Shown here: in pieces, positions 12,055-23,782 of the stretch
How positions within the stretch are numbered: the first letter of the stretch is position 1
Layout: the number at the start of each line of letters is the position of its first letter
Assembly: GCA_039111635.1 (NCBI GenBank)
Contig: JBCAQO010000007.1
Location: 1,798,001-1,862,000, forward strand
Length of the DNA stretch: 64,000 nt
From: Heterobasidion occidentale
Lineage: Eukaryota; Basidiomycota; Agaricomycetes; Russulales; Bondarzewiaceae
Direction: 5' to 3'
Notes under the pieces: generated by a model
What the model was told of the DNA's origin: nothing
Seen by the model: the letters and a program-made list of their open reading frames with translations, nothing else
Databases searched by the model: none
Program-made: the position numbers and the translations under genes

Positions 12055-12889
12055 TGTTAGGACCGCGTCCTAACACGTGCTTCGCACGTGAGTGGATGGG
12101 CTGGTCAAGTGCTTCGGACTTGCTGCAGACTCGGACCGCTTTCTATGACTCCTTACCATTTACATGCTAACGCATGAACGCTGACTCCTGGTTCCTGATT
12201 CTTGATGTGGACAGACATTGGTTCCTGACCCCCGTTCCTGGTTCTTGATCGATCAAAGATGTGGATGGACATTAGTGATTCGGATTACTATATTTGGCTA
12301 CATGGCAGGTCGATGAGGCATTCTAGCTTACGGATCTCGATCGTTGACTTCGGTACCTGAGAAGCGCACGGACCAGATCTTGATCCTGCCCTAGACACTT
12401 CTGTACGTAAATAGCCGAGATGAGCTTCTAAGAAGCTCAGCTCGTTCACCTGTAATACACTCGATCTCTGCACTGCACCCGGCGTCTGGCTACCTTCCTA
12501 GCCCATGCTTCGTGATCTCTGTCAGATCTGAGAACCTCTTTGCACGGTCTGACGAAGCACTGGACTCGTCTCCCTTCCCTCCCCTCCCTCTACTCATCCG
12601 CTTCTATACCGGGCTAGCTGCCTACCGTGTTCTCAGTTGGACACCCCCTCATGTCATCTGTTGGACAGGAGAAGATCATCTGGTTCCTCCTCATCATCGA
12701 GAAGACCTCGAAGATCACCTTCTCAATCTTTTCGAGAACAAAGCCGACAGCGACCCCGAGTTCCTCGAAAGAGCCCAAAGACGATCCATCGTCTTCATCC
12801 ATTGGAGTCTACGACTATACGAACCAGTGGAGGTTTAGCCTAGGGACCCCTTCGTGCATCGGTGCACGTGATAGGTCTCCGACCTAACA
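12055..12889 (+). mobile_element. Solo LTR, family A, forward (TSD GTCCT)
   Basis: An 835 bp unit from TGTTAGGACCGCGTCC to TCTCCGACCTAACA, flanked by GTCCT at 12,050-12,054 and 12,890-12,894. It lies outside the inverted-repeat element and carries the best preserved version of the internal reading frame described next. Confidence 0.93.
12512..12838 (+). CDS. Open reading frame inside the family A LTR
   Basis: A 108-codon frame lying wholly inside the solo LTR. From LSWTPP to the stop, about 75 residues, the same frame is readable in the two other LTR copies (near 9,250-9,450 plus, and 8,640-8,455 minus). Most differences are conservative: H/Y after EDLED, D/N before KA, R/Q before LY. The core is CWTGEDH..VPPHH..EDLED.LLNLFE.KA, then EFL.RAQR, then FIHWSL.LY. 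The copy at 8,659-9,503 has a TGA in it. I recognise no domain. It could be the start of a Gag-like or accessory protein initiated within the LTR, or a chance open frame in a young repeat family. Confidence 0.35.
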   Translation: MISVRSENLFARSDEALDSSPFPPLPLLIRFYTGLAAYRVLSWTPPHVICWTGEDHLVPPHHREDLEDHLLNLFENKADSDPEFLERAQRRSIVFIHWSLRLYEPVEV

Positions 12890-12894
12890 GTCCT

Positions 12895-13611
12895 CAAAAT
12901 AGCTCAATCTTCACTTTTAGATAGTAAAAATGCAAAGGAATTACTAGGATTTAACACATATGTTGTGTGTTGTCTCTACTAATGCATTTCCACTTTCACA
13001 GGTGCTTGTGGCAAGGAAGAAATAAGAAGAATGAGCTAAATAGCTCAACTGACAAAATATAACAAATGTGACAAAATGTCACATTTGTGACAAGCCTCGG
13101 ACTTAATCTTTTTCTAGTCTAAGTCAGGGAGATTTGATGGCAAACATTTGGGTGAGCTTCCCGGGGCCTCTCACACCTATTATTCCCGCCGGATCCATCC
13201 CGTCCGAGGGTTGGGTATCTCCGTACCCTTTCAGAAGCACTGGGATGTAGCTGGCACCGGCAATTCAAGTTGTGGCGCAGCCGATGCCTCGAGTCTCACA
13301 TCCGTGCGAGCGCGCAGCTCGGACTAGCTCAGAACGGAAGAGCGGGCCCTATCTGAGCCATTCTGAGCGCGTCGCGATGAGAAGACGGAAAGCGCGGTGG
13401 GAGCGATAAGATATGGGAAGACGAGGTAAGCGCCGAGCGATAGCGATAAAAGGCGGCGGAGGACTATCTTATCAGATCATCTCTCGTCCGCAAAGTGCAA
13501 CGGAGCCCAACCCAAGTCTAACCTCGCCCGCCTATCGAGTTCCTGAGCCTCTCCGTGAAGCCAACCTAGTACCTATTGTCTATTTTTATCGCGAAGAACA
13601 AGGCTGCAAAG
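12895..13611. other. Intergenic region upstream of the BolA-like gene
   Basis: Nothing coding recognised. An AT-rich half with short repeats of 'acaaatgtgacaaaatgtcacatttgt' type (a palindrome at about 13,063-13,090) passes into GC-rich promoter-like sequence of the first housekeeping gene. This boundary at about 13,130 separates the repeat block from ordinary gene space. Confidence 0.5.
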
Positions 13612-14074
13612 ATGCCCGTCACTGCGGAAGCCCTGGATGCGAAGCTGCGGGCGGCCCTGCCAGTCGCGCACCTGGAGATCGTGGACGAATCGAGCGGGTG
13701 CGGGGAGAACTACAACGTGCTGATCGTGAGCGAGGTGCGCGCAACCCACATTCAGGCCGGACCCACTGCTGATCGCGCTTGGCCGCCGGGGCGCAGGCGT
13801 TTGAAGGCAAGACGACGCTAGCGAGACATCGCCTAGGTACGCTCCGCGATCGAGCTTGAGTGCTCCCGAGCGGCTCCCGACTGACTCCGTTATCCTTTCT
13901 ATTGGGGCGCAGTGAACGAGCTGCTCAAGACGGAGATCGCGCAGATACACGCGTTCACGCAGGTCTGTCCATCTCTAAGTTGAGCCCAGCCCCGCATGTC
14001 GCGTACTGAGGACGCGGACGACGCAGAGAACGATGACGCCCAAGCAGTACGAAGCGCAGAAGGCCAAGGGGTAG
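13612..14074 (+). CDS. BolA-family protein (BolA2-like), four exons
   Basis: Spliced exons 13,612-13,734, 13,797-13,836, 13,913-13,962 and 14,027-14,074 give 86 residues, the usual size of a cytosolic or nuclear eukaryotic BolA2 protein. The fold is evident from LRAALPVAHLEIVDES, then GCGENYNVLIVS, AFEGKTTLARHRLVNELL and IHAFTQ. The C motif (SSGCGENY) supplies the conserved Cys of BolA2-type proteins, and the RH of LARHRLV supplies the invariant His. In yeast and animals BolA2 partners monothiol glutaredoxins through a bridging 2Fe-2S cluster and takes part in iron regulation. The ATG at 13,612 fits the family start, and no earlier in-frame ATG exists in the exon. The last residues MTPKQYEAQKAKG are a typical basic tail. 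Confidence 0.88.
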
Positions 14075-14565
14075 GGTTGGCGGCGGGGATTGCCATGAGC
14101 GTTCCAGAGTGAGGATGGGATGGGAGCGCATTTGTATGATAGTGGAGGGAATGAGACAAGATTAGGTCAAGGGTCGTGTGCATGTGAACGCGTTTCGCAC
14201 CTCGTCCACCTCGCTCCATGGTCCACCAAGTGCACCAAGGTCCACCTCGCCGCTCCTCAACGTCGACGCAACCGCCCAGCAACGTTCGCCGACTGCACTC
14301 CGACTGCTGCTCCACGGCCGAGCGTCTATTGACCAATCTGGATACAGAGCATCCTTATCGTCATTGCTGCAGATAAGTCTGTTGGCGCGACGGGCGCGAG
14401 CAGAATGAGCGTTCTTTCCGCTCCCCGATAAGCTTGCCCCTTCAAAACTCGGTTCGTACGGACCCTTCCCCGTCTCCCCCTCCGACTGCCTTTCTGCTCG
14501 CCCTGAGCAAGCACGGACACCCGAGACCACACCCACAGACACCCACCAGCTCCGTCCAGTCGACC

Positions 14566-16944
14566 ATGGCCGACGAAGCCAATCTGAACTCTCTCCCGAC
14601 GGCCCCTGCCCAGAAGACTCAGATCGAGCAGGCAGACGAGAACCTGCTCGCTGCTCTTGGCTACAAGCAGGAGTTCCGGCGCGCGTTCACTCCTCTCGAG
14701 GTCCGTCTCCCCAACTTCACTTCCTCCAGGTAACCGTCCCTGATCCGCCAGGCAGGTGTTCGGTATCGCGTTCAGTATCATCGGCTTGTTGCCGTCTATT
14801 GCGTGAGTTCCTTCTCGTCGCCTTCTTCTCATTCTCTCACATGTGTCCTCAGCTCCGTCCTCTTTTACTCGATCCCTAATGGAGGACCGGCAGCCATGGT
14901 CTGGGGTGTACGTTTCTCTCTCTCTCTCGCACGTCTGATCCTTTCGAGTCTGAATTGCTACACAGTGGGCCGTTGCGAGCTTCTTCATCCTTCTGGTCGG
15001 CATGTCCATGGCCGAGCTTGCCTCCGCAGCTCCTACCTCCGGCGGCGTATGTCCCCTCCCTTTCTCATCCCTCTCCGGGCCTGACCACTCTCCGTGCCCT
15101 CCCAGCTCTACTTCTGGACTCACTCGCTCTCTGCTCCCCGGTGGCGCAATCTCCTCGCCTGGATCGTCGGCTGTATGTCGCCCATCTCTCCCTCTCCCTC
15201 GTTGACAAACTTTTCCTCACATACATTGATCAGACGCAAACACAATCGGCTCCGTCGCGTCCGTCGCGTCCATCGACTGGGGTTGTGCCGTGCAGGTGAT
15301 GGCTGCTGCGAGTATCGGGTCCAACGAGACCTTCGAGGCGACCAATGCCCAGCTCTAGTGCGCCTTTCTACCTTTTCCTCTTCTTGGAATGCTCACTGAC
15401 CTGCAATGCAGTGGCGTGTATGCAGCGATCCTCCTCTCGCACGCCGTGCTCTGCTGCCTCGGCACTCGCGTCCTAGCCCGCTTACAAAGCCTCTACGTCG
15501 TGTTGAACATTATGTAGGTCCCTCTCGCACACGTCTTCCGATACCGCTTTTCACACCGGCACTGCGGTACCACAGGCTCTGTCTTGCCGTCATCGTCGCG
15601 CTTCCCGCCGCCACGCCCAAGGAGTTCCGCAACACCGCCAAGTTCGCGCTCGGGAACTTCACCAACTGTATTTTTTTTCTTAATTATTGTCTGCGAATCG
15701 CTCACATACGTGCAAATCACAGTGTACGATTGGCCCAACGGCTACGCGTTTATCCTCAGCTTCCTCGCCCCTCTCTGGACCATCTGTAAGCCACACCCTG
15801 TCCCATCAACCCTCCCTGAAAGTGCTAACGGCCCACATCTGTCTCTGTCGTGTTTCCAGGCTCTTTTGATTCCAGCGTGCACATCAGCGAAGAAGCATCC
15901 AACGCCGCGACCGCCGTCCCCTACGCGATCGTCTGGGCTATCGGTATTGCAGGCATCCTCGGTTGGGGTGAGCGTCTCCTTGCTCCCCGCTCACGAATCC
16001 TACTGATTCAACGTGAATCTCGCAGCCATTAACGTGTCCCTCGCGTTCTGCATGGGCACAGATCTACAGGCCCTCATGGACGCGCCCCAGCCAATGGCGC
16101 AGATCTTGTTCAATAGCTTCGGCCAAAAGGGCACGCTCGCCGTATGGGCGTTCGTCGTCATGGTCCAGTGCGTCGCGTTGCCTGTCCTTTCTACCTTTCA
16201 CTTTCGCACGTCTGATCACTCCTTCCTCCCACAGGTACATGATGGGCTCCAGCATGGTCCTCGCCGCCTCCCGCCAGTCCTTCGCCTTCGCGCGTGACGG
16301 CGCCCTCCCCTTCTCCTCGATCCTGTACCGCATGAATGGCTACACCGGCACGCCCGTCAACACTGTCGGCTTCGTCGTCGCGCTCGCGCTCCTCCTCGGC
16401 CTCCTCGTCTTCGCGGGCGCGCAGGCCATCAACGCCGTGTTCGCCATCTCCGTCACCGCGCTGTACATCGCGTACGCGATCCCGATCGCCGCGCGCGTCG
16501 TGTGGCGGAAGCAAAACGGCTGGACGCCCGGCGCGTTCTCGCTCGGCGCCTTCGTGAGTCCCCAGCCCCCCAGCCCTCCAAGATCATTTCCTCGAACGCT
16601 GATGGACGGCCGCATCTCGCGCGCAGAGCATCCCCGTCGCCGTCGTTGCCGTCTCCTACATGTTCTTCATGACCATCGTCTTCCTCTTCCCGACGACGCG
16701 CGCGACGGACGTGCCCGACATGAACTACACCGTCGTCGTCCTCGGCGGCATCCTCCTGCTCTCCGTCGCGTGGTACTACTGCCCTAAGTACGGCGGCGTG
16801 CACTGGTTCACGGGCCCCGTGCCGACCGTCGAGGGCTACGCAGAGCGCACGCCCGGCGAGAAGCGCCCCGACGGCGAGGGCAGCAGCGTCAGCGAGAAAA
16901 AGGGCGCGAGCACGCGGGACAGCGTCGTCCCCGCGGACGACTGA
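14566..16944 (+). CDS. APC-superfamily amino-acid/GABA permease-like transporter
   Basis: A gene of many exons with short introns, encoding a protein of about 520 residues that resembles fungal GABA/choline permeases of the amino acid-polyamine-organocation family. It starts MADEANLNSLP at 14,566. YKQEFRRAF leads into the first membrane segment FGIAFSIIGLLPS, followed by GMSMAELASAAPTSGG, the conserved consensus amphipathic region of this family. Further hydrophobic segments follow, with HISEEASNAATAVPYAI in the middle, ASRQSFAFARDGALPFS in a cytoplasmic loop and TPVNTVGF before the next span. About 12 membrane spans are expected. The C-tail after WFTGPVPTVEGYAER is hydrophilic and rich in Gly, Ser and Lys. 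It presumably acts at the plasma membrane or vacuole. The substrate cannot be told from sequence. Confidence 0.88.
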
Positions 16945-17631
16945 GCGGGAGCCCGTGTTCGCAGCTGAGAAGAAAAAGACACTTGGATACATACACACGT
17001 TAATATTACCCCCGCGTCGCACATGTCGGCGCATATATTACCACAAAATAACTTGCTTTCTTGGAATGGCTTAAGTTGCCACTCATGCGTGTGTATATCG
17101 TATTCTGCTCACCAGTTCAGCCACTCGAACGCAAAGCACCGCAGCCTGCTTGGCATAAAGCCGTCTGTTTGTTACCACCGAGCCGCGGAGCTCCCGGAGC
17201 CCGCGGTTTTGCGCGGCCACATTTCCGAACGCACCGGGCGTCCCGACTACAAATTATTGTTCGTGCAGTGGGAGAATGACAGAACAGCATTATATATCAC
17301 ACTATGGGCCCCTCGATACCCTACAACAGCGAAAAGAGGCAGGACCGGGGAGGAAAAAAGAGTACAGGTAATGGTATACCTAAAAAGCATGAGTGGAGGG
17401 GAAGACAGCAGAGAGAAAAACTAATTGTACAGCTACGGTACGATGTCCGACAAGCAGTGAAGGGTACAAGAGGTACTGGAGGTCGCGAGGACCCAATATA
17501 AGACGGATACGGCGGTACGGTGGTACAAGAAGGGAGCAAGATAGACAGAGCAGGCCATTGAGAAAATTTCGACTGACACGACACGCGTGGAAAGCTGATG
17601 AATTCAAACCATTCTTACCCGTCTCTCCGCC
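16945..17631. other. Intergenic region between convergent permease and NAA30 genes
   Basis: This holds the two 3' ends. No gene is recognised and no strong terminator-like structure was identified. Several short open frames occur on both strands without family resemblance. Confidence 0.5.
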
Positions 17632-18742
17632 TTATCTCCCCGAAACTTCATCCTCGTCCGGGGGCCAGAGAGCCACCATCCGGCTCGCGCGCAAGGCACT
17701 CACTTTCCATCGCAGCTTGGAGAGGTGAGCGGGCCCTGGCATACCGCTCTCGTCCATCCCATCGTCCTGGTCAGAGAAAGAGGCAGACGTCTGGGACGTA
17801 TCGTCTCCGTCTCCAAGGGCGAGGATCAGGCGGAAGGCATCTTTGCCATTAAGATAGAAGCGGAAGAGGCGCTTCTCGCGGACAAACCCCATGGAAGCAT
17901 ACAGGGCGAGCGCAGCGGTGTTGTCGTATTCGGTTTCAAGAGCGACCTTGAAACGATGATGTCAGTTAATATCATATGCGCGGAACAGATTGAAAGGGCG
18001 AGGGTATGGGAGAGGGTCAGCGGCGACGGGCAAAGGACCATGGACGATAAAGGTGTGCGACGAAGGACGACCGCTTCAGCGGAGGAGGTTTGTGACGACT
18101 GGAGAATGTACACACCTCTTCGACACCACTAGCTTTCATGATATCAATGGAATGACGCACGAGGGCGCTCGCTACGCACGTTGATGCGTTCGTCCACGCG
18201 ATGAGAAGAGACAGGTCACAAGATGTACACGCGACAACAACGCGACAACAACACCCAAACAAATGAATGAGCGTCAGAGCAAGACGGAGGGGGAGTGAGT
18301 AGGAGGCAGCGGTGATGAAGCAGAGGGCACGCACCGATGCCACGCTTGCGCCAGTTCTTGGAGACGCTGAGCATGGCAATGTAACCACGGTTTGATCTCT
18401 CGCGGTGCATGCTCTGCTTACAGACTATCACGCCAATGGGTACGTCAGGTTGGTCTGCGGGGAACGCCTACGGGGCACGCGCGTCGTTTGTCAATGGATG
18501 GCTGCTTGCCTCATTGTGAGCTGGTCAGCAACTTACGAGGTAAGAGAGATGGGGCCTTATTTCGTATGTAAGTTGAGAGGGTAATTCAGGGCAGAAGTGA
18601 CGGATAAAAGAACGAACCACTGGTGCAGGAAGTATCGATACGTGTATATCACGTATGGCTCGCTGAGTTCGTTCTGGACGAGCGCGACGATGTGCGAGAG
18701 GTCGGTTTCGCCGTTGTATTGACGGTAGACGATGTCCTCCAT
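17632..18742 (-). CDS. NAA30: N-alpha-acetyltransferase 30 (NatC catalytic subunit, Mak3/NAA30)
   Basis: Five exons. The first is 18,742-18,618, then a 19-nt micro-exon at 18,555-18,537 reading PHLSYL, then 18,467-18,335. Two more exons end at 17,632. The protein opens [15 protein letters not shown] and contains [20 protein letters not shown], the hallmark of Mak3-type enzymes. The GNAT acetyl-CoA site follows as [18 protein letters not shown], then [19 protein letters not shown] and [16 protein letters not shown]. NatC acetylates the N-terminal Met of proteins starting Met-hydrophobic, cotranslationally at the ribosome together with Naa35 and Naa38. The tail after ILALGDGDD is a longer, family-atypical extension. 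The 5' third is repeated after the gap at 27,565 because of the contig overlap, and that copy lacks one base in the micro-exon. Confidence 0.92.
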
Positions 18743-19304
18743 GGTAGCGGTTATTGTGGTGGTAGAGGAAAGAGATAGAGTGGGCAGAGGGGAAATGGCA
18801 AGCTTGGGGATAATGCCGCTACTAAATAGCTAGCGACACGGCGACAGGCAGCCTGCAGGCATTCCGCGAGGTCAAAGCCGCCAGTCACGTGCGTCTTCTT
18901 TCCGCTTTTTTGGCGCTTTTTGGCACACGACATCCTTTCTTCATACTTTCTTCAGAGTAACCCCTCTTCCGCATCACCATGCCATCCTGAAATGACAACT
19001 ACATTGGCAGCTGTATTCAGGACACGCATGATCCTGACGATAGCTTGTTTATGTAAAGAGGTGCTCTTTCGGCGCCGCGGCGGTCTGCCGTGGACCGCGG
19101 TTCACGATCGCCCACTCGAGGTTCTAATCGCGCCAAGTTAACCTACAAGCCACGGGAGTACATCCTCGCCCAGCCATGGGCCCCTAAACGTCAATAGCAC
19201 GCGCCGTCTAGATACGCAATACCGCCCCGTAGACTTGAAATGGAACCTAACATGCCGATCATATTACAGAAGCTGTTGTACAGATCAAGCCAGTGTCTTG
19301 CACG
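18743..19304. other. Promoter region of NAA30 and 3' flank of DNA2
   Basis: This is a 560-bp gap between the DNA2 stop and the NAA30 start on the minus strand. It includes CACGTG at about 18,886. No gene is recognised. The second copy is at 27,857-28,418. Confidence 0.5.
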
Positions 19305-22300
19305 TCACAGGGATTCGTTCACCAAGTCTTTGAGAACAGGCCGTCCTCGCAGCACGCCTTCGTCCCTACCTGTCTTGGCTTTCTTGGCGGGTCTCGAGCG
19401 GCTGTCGAATTCTGGCATGGGCACCTGATCTTTGGGGGGAACAGTGTCCGACCTTGCACGTTTGCCTTGGGTCTCGGACTGATGGTGAGTCAGCGGGTGA
19501 AAGGTGTGAGCGTCGGCGGGGAGTTGCAAGATCCAGCCTTGCTCGTCCATCAGCTGAAGGAACTCAGCAAGTAGAGAATCGTTTTGGAGCGTCCTGCGCG
19601 AACCGAAGATGACCAGTTTGGACCGTGCACGGGTGAAGGCAACGTTCATGCGGCGCCAATCTTTGACGAGTTCACCGATCTGCGAGGTTGCTAGTAAATA
19701 TAGACAACAAATAGGGAGACCGGTCTGCATCGTACCTGTCCGTCATCGTTGGATCGAACCATGGATATAATGATGCAATTCTTGTCTCGGCCCTGACTAC
19801 GGTCTGCGGTAAGGATCTCGATGCCGGTGCGCTCACGCAGGAGGTGCGAGAGGAGCTTGATCTGCTGTCGGTACAGCGTGATGACGCCCACATCTTCCTC
19901 TCTCACGCGCCGCTCTCGAGGAGCGTTTCGACCACTTGTGACACGAGGGCCGCCTCCACTTCGTTCTGGACGAGGTCACCGATGCTCGAATCGAACGCCG
20001 GGACGAGATCTGTGTCGACGAAGACGGCTTTGGTCCTGAAGCTCATTCAGCATCTGCGTCGAATAGAGATACATAACCATACACACTTTGGATCCATGAG
20101 CTTCTCTAGCCAGCATTCTTGTCTTCCTGGACACGATGAACTCCTGTGCAACGAGTGGAGATACGTCAAATCGGGAAGAACTAGGCTCTGGTTCGCAATC
20201 TCAGCCGACCCGCAGCGCAAGCGATTGCTGTAGATAAGGCGGTTTGAAAGGAGCATGATATGTTCGTTCATGCGGTATTGTTCATTGAGGTCCACGACAG
20301 CTTGAGGATGAGCCTCAGAGAGACGACGAAACAACGAGACGTCGAGACCTCCTCTGCGGGCATCGCGATTGCGGACCTATGAATTTCCTTCAATGGCAAG
20401 CTGATATAAGGTATACAAAACAACATACCAGCGGAGACAGCTGATAGTGATCGCCCACCAGGATGAATTTGGCCGCGAAGCGAAGGGGACCAATACACGT
20501 CGGCAATGTAATCTGGGACGCCTCGTCCACTATACAGTAGTCAAACAAGCGACGGGAGAACAACTCGCTATGGAGAAAATCTAACGTGAGCTCCTTATCA
20601 CTCGCGAGCTGAAATGAGCCTACTTACTGGTCAATAGAGAGAGCAGTGGTCGCCACGACGGGCGGGGTCATCAACTGTCGCTCAAGTTCCTCGATATTCT
20701 TCGCTTTCTTTCGCGCTGCGAGCGTAAAATGGAACACATCCGGATGCACCTATCCCATCAATGTCTATGAGTATAGGATCATGTCAAGAGGGAGAAAAGG
20801 ATAGCAGACTTTATCTACGTTTCCCAGCCTCAACACCCCGAAATCTGCGCCTTTCAGCTTCGCAAGAATAGTATCTACCGCTGAATGCGTGTAGCTAGAC
20901 AGGAGAACAGTCTTGCCCGTCTCCACAAGCACCTTGATCAGGCACGCCACGAGCGTCGTCTTTCCCGTACCCGGCATCCCAAGAACACAGGCATAGTCCT
21001 CCGCACACAGCACCTTCTCGATCGCTTGTTGCTGAGAGGCATTAAGGTCGGACGTCAGCTCCTGACAGCGCGCAGAATTCCGGACGTCCTGTAGGAGCGT
21101 GGACGAAGAAGGTTCAGCGAAGACAGGCGGAGCGAGATCGACGACGAGTCGCAACCGCGCCGTGTCCCCACCCGCGAAAAAGAGATGCGCGAGGTTCTCC
21201 CGAATGCGGCCCATCCCGCCCGTCATCTCGTCCTTGTCTATGCGGAACACGATCTGCGGTGCGTCGCCAAAGTCAGGCGCAGCCAACGGAGAGACGGAAG
21301 CACGGTGCACGCGCGATCGTCTCCGCAGGCGCTCGCGAAGCGTGGCTTCGTCGAGGTCGTGGTCGACGCCGAGGAGGACGTGCGTCGGCGTGAGATGGAG
21401 GACGAACCCGCGGCTCAGGGCGAGCAGATGCGGCTCGACGGACACAGAGACCGCATCGCCGACGCTCATGTGGCCGCTCAAAAGGCTCCCGGCATCGACC
21501 CCGTCGCCGCGGCGGAAACGATAAGTATACTGGTGTATCCCGCGCGACTTGATGGGCGCCGCTGGATCTGGCCCGCCTAGGTCTAAGACCATATCGGCAA
21601 AACAGCGGCCCCGTTCTTCCCGCTCTTGCGCGCCCATCGTCCAGAGCTCCTTACGGAAGCGCACCATGTCGTGCTCCTCGAGTGCGATCAGACGCTCCCA
21701 AGATTTGAAAAAATCCGCTTGCGCTGATGTGAGATGCCCTGTTTTGAGCGCATAGATGTCAGCAATGGGTGAGGAGGTATCTTCCACTTTATCGACGGCC
21801 TGCCAAAATAAGATTGCGTGAATGAGCCTTCAATGCCGCGTCAGTCAGCATACCTTCCGGTAAAGCATACACGCGTCGAGGGAATAGCATCGCCCACAGA
21901 TCCTCTCATCGTCGATAGTCTCAGGTAAAAACGACCCTTCTTCCTTCACCTCCTCTTGATGCTTGCCAAAGCCCTTTTGAAACCGCCGAGCGACGGTATC
22001 GGCGATCGTGTTTCTCACATTAACCAACGCGCGTATCTCGTGCCGCGCAGCAGGGACGCAGATGACCTCTTCGCTCTGGGTATAATATAACAACCCTTCT
22101 TGCACCGGTGTGCAGTACCGCTCTGACATTAGGAGCGTGTAGAGCATCGTCTGAGCGCGATGCTCCATCCCTGCAGTGGCACGGCCTGTCTTGATCTCGA
22201 AGGGCACCGGGCGCGAGGGGGACGGGGCACATGAGGAATCAGACGATGACGAAGATGACGTTTGAGAAGTGATGACGGCTTCGACAGAAGCATCGAGTTT

Positions 22301-23679
22301 GCCCTTGAGGCCATAGGCGGGAGACCAAATATCCTCCTCAATATCGTGCAGATGTGATATCGCAAGCAGCGAAGTCTCGTTTTGCGACGCGCGCGTATTC
22401 GTCAGGATCGCGTCCGGCTGCGCATCAGAGACTCTTATTAGCGTTCATAGCAGGAATGAGTTTGTCATGAAATCCTGGACGGTGAATATACCTTGGGAGT
22501 ATTGCTAACGTATTTCTGGCCAAATATACTTACCCCCTTCGCGCGGTCCAAGATGTCTCTGCGCGCGGTTTCGACGCTGACGCCCACACGCACCAGCTCA
22601 CCGAGATTGGCACCGAGCGCTTGGTCTATTTTATTTTCAATCCAGTGGGTATCCCATTGACCAGAGCGGAGAGACTGCTGAAAAATCTCGTGGAGGATAT
22701 TACCATACACAAGAACCGGAGTAGAGGGCGACGTGGAGCGGAGCAGAGACGTGAGGACGGGACGTCGGGTACAGTGTGGCGCAGAAGAGAGGGCGCTTGG
22801 GGTGAGGAGGTGGTCGGGGTGGTGGATCAAAAGATTAGTGGAAGCTGTAATGGATATCGAGGGAGGGAGATCAGGGTCCGCAGAGGAGAACGAGCCGATT
22901 ACATTGATTGTGTCGCCTGAATTGTCAAGCATGCAAATTTGGATCAAAAACGTGTGAGGGTGCGAGCATAGTCATGCATACCGGGCACGATATTTGTGTT
23001 GACCCAGTCGTCGCACAGAGTCACCATGCGGCCTTCACGAGCAGGGTCGGTTCTAGTTGCGAGATGCTAACATCAAGCGGCAAGCCCATGAAGACGAGAC
23101 AGTCAAGTTGAAGCAAAGATAAAATGCTGACTTTTTCGAAACGACGGTTGACCCAAACTCCTGTCACGGTGATCACGATACAGCGCGTACATGGGTCTGG
23201 AATGTACGTTTCAGGCGGCTCTGAGACTGATGCCTGCTGACTTGTCATGGCACAAACCAAAGGTGAATGGTCATAGAGGAGCTCACTGTTGTGATGGGAT
23301 ATTTGTGGTCGGCCTTTGGTTTTTGGGGTGTCGGCACATAGTCTGAGCACGCGTCCCAGTCCCAGTCAGCCACGACCTCGTCCGCATTGATGTTCCCCGC
23401 ATCGTATACGGCGTGAGACCGGAGTGGAGTCTTATTTTTAGGAGTAGCCAACAAATCACGTTTCAAGGAGCGAGGTTTTGTTGGCGTGGTGAACGAGTGG
23501 GGATGCGCGTGGTGTCGCGGGCGCTCAGGAGAGGTCTGACGCGCAGACGGTGGTGGCCGGCGAGATTTTGTGGAGGAAGGTGGAGGGGAAGGAACTGCAT
23601 CGAAGAAAGATGCGTCAAGACCATGGAGGAGGTCGCGCATAAACGCGTTCTCTTCCTGTTCTGTGTGTTGTGCGGGCAT
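19305..23679 (-). CDS. DNA2: DNA replication helicase/nuclease DNA2 (copy 1, frameshifted in the helicase domain)
   Basis: Multi-exon gene starting [18 protein letters not shown] at 23,679. After a disordered N-terminus come the RecB-type nuclease motifs [13 protein letters not shown] and PFEIKTGRA (catalytic D and E-x-K), then a cysteine set [14 protein letters not shown] of the Fe-S cluster. The SF1 helicase follows: Walker [14 protein letters not shown] in the Walker B exon, [33 protein letters not shown] and [17 protein letters not shown]. Dna2 trims long Okazaki flaps and resects double-strand breaks with a Sgs1-type helicase. Two extra bases near 19,907 break the exon that is intact in the second copy. 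At 22,790 this copy keeps the frame and the second does not. The break is probably a sequencing error. Confidence 0.93.
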
Positions 23680-23752
23680 CGCGCATCTTGTGTGGCGCTG
23701 CCGGCGCGAGCTCGCTCAACGACTTGATGACCTCAGCACGATCAACACGAGG

Positions 23753-23782
23753 ACGCGTGTCGTCACGCGTGACTGCACGCGT
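23753..23782 (-). promoter_or_regulatory. Three ACGCGT (MCB-type) boxes upstream of DNA2
   Basis: ACGCGT occurs at 23,753-23,758, 23,765-23,770 and 23,777-23,782, spaced 12 bp apart and 74-104 bp upstream of the DNA2 start codon. This is the MluI cell-cycle box bound by MBF (Mbp1/Swi6, Cdc10 family) at G1/S genes in other fungi. Function here is inferred from site, spacing and target gene. Confidence 0.7.

Noticed and set aside
13413..13950. Other open frames over the BolA-like gene on both strands
   Set aside because: The spliced plus-strand model gives a complete BolA protein of normal length; the rest are shadows.
14326..17034. Long minus-strand open frames across the permease gene (up to 265 codons)
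   Set aside because: They are antisense shadows of a GC-rich coding region; the plus strand gives a continuous permease with proper introns.
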